Positions 61,266-64,000 of a stretch of 64,000 nucleotides of DNA are shown in pieces. The first letter of the stretch is position 1, and each line of letters begins with the position of its first letter. The stretch spans positions 25,924,166 to 25,988,165 of the forward strand of contig CM060083.1 in assembly GCA_030533445.1 (NCBI GenBank), read 5' to 3'. This DNA is from Cyprinodon diabolis (Eukaryota; Chordata; Actinopteri; Cyprinodontiformes; Cyprinodontidae). A model generated the notes under the pieces. That model had not been told where the DNA came from and searched no databases. It saw nothing but the letters and a program-made list of their open reading frames with translations. The position numbers were made by a program, and so were the translations under genes.

Positions 61266-61486
61266 ATTCCTGGAAACACATCAGTGGTACAGAGAAACTG
61301 GAGAACATTTAGATGCTCGACTCCAGGTTCAGGATCTGAAGAATCTGCAAGGGTGAGGACAAGCACAGTTTCCGCTGAGATCAAACAAATCAGAGCCAGA
61401 CGCAAAACAGCTCGCATGCTGATGGTAGTGCTCTTTGTGTTTGCTCTCTGCTACTTACCGATCAGCGTGCTCAATATCATGAAAAG
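61266..61486 (+). CDS. hcrtr2: Hypocretin receptor type 2, coding exon 5
   Basis: Residues 253-325 plus two bases: intracellular loop 3, starting IPGNTSVVQRNW as in mammals, a Ser/Thr/Gly-rich variable middle (CSTPGSGSEESARVRTST), the basic stretch AEIKQIRARRKTARML that contacts the G protein, and TM6 with FALCYLPISVLN. The donor AAAAG|GTAATA at 61487 is phase 2. The middle of loop 3 is the least conserved part of the receptor. Confidence 0.95.
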
Positions 61487-61715
61487 GTAATAATCTCTCC
61501 AGCTCTTTCATTTACAGCATCAAAAGCCTGCGTAACTGAGGAGTGAACCAAAGTAAAGGGATGTTATCCATCTCCATTGCTATTATGTATATTTCTTGTC
61601 TAATTTGTGTTTCTGATGCAGTTGTTTGAATACAAAAAAGATGGCCTTGTTTACAATTCAATGCATGCAAAAATATTTACTATGCATATTTTAATCCTTA
61701 CTTCTTTACCTCCAG
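61487..61715 (+). other. hcrtr2: hcrtr2 intron 5 (229 bp)
   Basis: Donor GTAATA, acceptor TTTACCTCCAG. No other feature. Confidence 0.9.
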
Positions 61716-61837
61716 GGTTTTTGGGACCTTTAAGAACACAAGTGACAGAGAAACGATATATGCATGGTTTACTTTTTCACACTGGTTAATATACGCCAAC
61801 AGTGCCGCAAATCCCATCATCTACAATTTTCTGAGTG
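61716..61837 (+). CDS. hcrtr2: Hypocretin receptor type 2, coding exon 6
   Basis: Residues 326-366 plus one base: extracellular loop 3 (RVFGTFKNTSDRETIYAWFT) and TM7 with SHWLIYANSAANPIIYNFLSG, including the NPxxY motif. NTS in the loop is a possible glycosylation sequon. Acceptor TTTACCTCCAG ends at 61715; donor GTAAGT at 61838, phase 1. The next exon should begin inside the Gly codon of the SGKF motif and encode helix 8 and the C-terminal tail (about 75-80 residues in mammals). I found no such sequence up to 64000. Confidence 0.95.
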
Positions 61838-61896
61838 GTAAGTTTTTTAGTCTCCCATATCTCTTACAATGCATTCACGAAAGAGCAGGTTTGATA

Positions 61897-61910
61897 CTGC
61901 CCTCTAGTGT
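61897..61910 (-). promoter_or_regulatory. CTCF-like motif, one mismatch
   Basis: Minus strand ACACTAGAGGGCAG matches the CTCF core except for A in place of the first C. It lies 60 bp downstream of exon 6. Weaker than the two motifs in intron 1. Confidence 0.35.
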
Positions 61911-62149
61911 TTAATATCAATAATACTAATATTTACAGAGTAAGCACAATTGTACTTATGCTGTATTTAATCATCTTTATTTTCTCATTAAGTTGAATGC
62001 CATAGCCCCTGTACCAACATGGCTTTTATCTATTAGGAATGTAGAAACATACATAAAATATTGAGTGGGATATAAAGTTAGAGTGACAAAACCATTAAAC
62101 ATTTGTTCACAGATTTGTTCACATTATCAGCAAAAGCTATATATAAAAG

Positions 62150-62150
62150 C

Positions 62151-62221
<71 letters not shown>
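62150..62221. repeat. (TA)n microsatellite with one TG interruption
   Basis: About 36 TA units in intron 6, interrupted by TATG near 62167. Confidence 0.95.
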
Positions 62222-62224
<3 letters not shown>

Positions 62225-62421
62225 CTCCTAAATGATTTATAAAGTTATCTATTCTTTGTGTTGTTTCTGTCTTTATGTTCACATCATCTTTGCACATTTA
62301 GAGATCAATATTTTTTGCCAAATCTGTTTTACAAAATAGCTCCAGCTCAATAAGAATTAAGATCTGTTACAATAATCACATATTCTTAAAAACAAGTAAT
62401 ATTAAGTAATATTTGACATTA

Positions 62422-63040
62422 TACACTGCTCAAAAATAGAGGGAACACTTAACTAACACATCCTATATCTGATTGAAATACTCTTATTGAATATTTGGTT
62501 TTGCTGACAAAAAAATAAAAATAAAAATCACAAAAAAAAGTCTAACTTAAATAAATAAAAAAAACTCCAGGCATCTGGCAGTGTTCCTCATGTTCCTTCT
62601 TGCACAAAGGTGGATGTAACAGTTCTGCTGCCGGGTTGTTGCCCTCCTAAGGCCTCCCATGTCCCCTGGTGTACTGGCCTTTCTCCTGGTAGCGCATCCA
62701 GCCTCTGGACCTTCTTGTCACCTGAATGAACTGCACTACCTCAGCCACTTGTGTGGCTACCAGAAGTGTGAAAGCACCAGCAACTTTCAAAGTGTCAGAA
62801 AATATCAGCCAGAAAGCATAGTACTGAGAAGTGGCCTGTGGTTCCAACCCACAGAACCACTCTTTTTTTCTCTTTTACCTATTTTCTGTCCTGCTAATTG
62901 CCAATAATTTCCACCTGTTGTCTGTTCTATTTGCACAACATCATCTGAAACTGATTGTCAATCAGTGTTGCTTCATAGGTGGCCAGTTTGATTTTACAGA
63001 AGCTTGATTAGATAGAAGTTATACTGTGTTGTTTATGTGT
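62422..63040 (-). mobile_element. Tc1/mariner-like element, internally deleted
   Basis: The left end TACACTGCTCAAAAATAGAG followed by GGAACACTTAACTAACAC is a terminal repeat of a family common in fish. Inward, on the minus strand, 62847-62647 encodes a short N-terminal transposase segment (TQVAEVVQFIQVTRRSRGW, helix-turn-helix region); the catalytic part is missing. GATTGTCAATCAGTGTTGC near 62957 belongs to the 5' end of the same family, but the matching outer terminal repeat is absent, so the right edge is approximate. Confidence 0.65.
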
Positions 63041-64000
63041 GGGTGCTATGTGCAGTGTATCTGTACATATAGCTATATCTACAGTATACATTCTAACATA
63101 GATGTGATGATTATTTGTAGCACAAAATGATTCAATTCTTTTGTAGCTTATTGCTGTTTTTCTTCTATTTAGCTCAAACCATTTTAACATGATATCTTAA
63201 CAGCCAACATAGTGGCAGTTCTTCTATTAATTCTGTCCTGGGCATCACTTTTTTTTTGCAACCAGAATACTATTGATTATGTTGCCAAAAATAAATCACT
63301 ATGGCTTTAAGAAATGTAAGCCTTTTCATACAGATTTCTATAGATCAGACCTATGTTTAAAAAAAAAAAAAAAAAAAAAATGTCATCAGGGTTGAGTAGT
63401 CAAGGTGAGGCCAGCCTGTAGATTGTGGCTTTCACACTTGATATGTGGCAGTAATAATTTCAATAAACTATGGGATTGCTCTTTTATGCTCTTTTAGTAC
63501 AGAAATATAAAAAGGCTTGCATAAATATTAAGCTTTGTTTTAGAGACCTCTTTCAGTGTAAAAACAACCCAGAGCATGTATTTTCTTTAGAGCTCTTTAA
63601 TGAGTTGAAATGGTTTCCCTCAGTTTTCCTTCATTGCTTCTTCAAGTTCCAATTGTGGTCTTCAATCAATGCAGTCATTATCTGGCTTTCCAGTTTAGGT
63701 CAATGACAATATCTTGACTGGTTAACAATTGTATCATACTCTTTACCTTTTCTGATGATCAATTAATTATTGGCCAGTCTGATGTTTAAAAGCTTATGTT
63801 TTGTAGATTAAACCTGCTGAATGAGACTCCACATCTTAAACAGAAACAAATCCAGGACAATGGCTGTATTTGTACAGATATTTTTTTTTACACATTATTA
63901 ACCTATTTAAGTGAGATATGAGGAGAGATAGGGTGTTTTAGATTTCAGTGGCTAAGGTCCATGAAAACAAGGTTGGCCGGAAGAGTTTAGCTATGGATTC
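63041..64000 (+). other. hcrtr2: intron 6 sequence, no gene seen
   Basis: AT-rich DNA with a 22-base A run at about 63359. I looked for the last receptor exon (SGKF/FREEF-type helix 8 sequence after an acceptor) and did not find it. Confidence 0.55.

Larger units (their letters stand above)
61838..62421 (+). other. hcrtr2: start of hcrtr2 intron 6
   Basis: Intron 6 runs past the window end (over 2.1 kb). This part holds the CTCF-like motif at 61897-61910 and the TA microsatellite at 62150-62221. Confidence 0.75.

Overview
The window is vertebrate, almost certainly teleost, genomic DNA. It is AT-rich, has long introns and is full of transposon families typical of ray-finned fish (BEL/Pao, Ty3/gypsy, hAT, Tc1/mariner, Harbinger, Rex1-like LINE, a tRNA-derived SINE). 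I see no bacterial features, and the sequence does not let me name a species.

One host gene is present: the hypocretin/orexin receptor type 2 (hcrtr2), a class A GPCR on the + strand. I resolve six coding exons with matching splice phases: 2745-2961, 48594-48772, 59579-59822, 60477-60592, 61266-61486 and 61716-61837. Together they give 366 codons plus one base, covering the N-terminus and all seven membrane helices. The last exon (helix 8 and C-terminal tail) was not found and probably lies beyond position 64000. Intron 1 is about 45.6 kb and intron 2 about 10.8 kb; introns 3-5 are 0.2-0.7 kb. Most of the window is therefore intron 1.

Intron 1 is a layered graveyard of mobile elements. In order it holds: a near-perfect palindrome; a CTCF-type motif; a 181-bp foldback; a hAT element nested in another hAT (9.1-11.0 kb, both with target-site duplications); a solo LTR carrying a second CTCF-type motif (11.1-11.4 kb); a 7.8-kb BEL/Pao retrotransposon with two 623-bp LTRs (13.4-21.2 kb) inserted in an older LTR-like repeat; two copies of a TTAA-flanked MITE (22.3 and 24.2 kb); dispersed LINE-like repeats (25.8-27.6 kb); a Tc1 remnant (29.1-29.7 kb); an LTR-like unit (31.0-31.7 kb); two Harbinger-type elements (33.9-37.8 kb); two more hAT elements (38.4-39.2 and 40.4-41.7 kb); and a broken minus-strand Ty3/gypsy pol (44.6-47.8 kb).

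Intron 2 holds two LTR-like copies in inverted orientation, a Tc1 remnant, a LINE with a nested hAT-like insert, a Rex1-type LINE fragment, a long AT microsatellite and a tRNA-derived SINE. Intron 6 starts with a CTCF-like motif, a TA microsatellite and a Tc1/mariner-like deletion derivative.

No new multi-gene system is visible. The items most worth a second look are the two facing CTCF-type motifs (one brought by a solo LTR), the tandem splice acceptor of exon 2, the strong internal start codon in exon 1, the well-preserved BEL/Pao copy whose frame breaks may partly be sequencing artefacts, and the small ORF with an ideal start context shared by both MITE copies.
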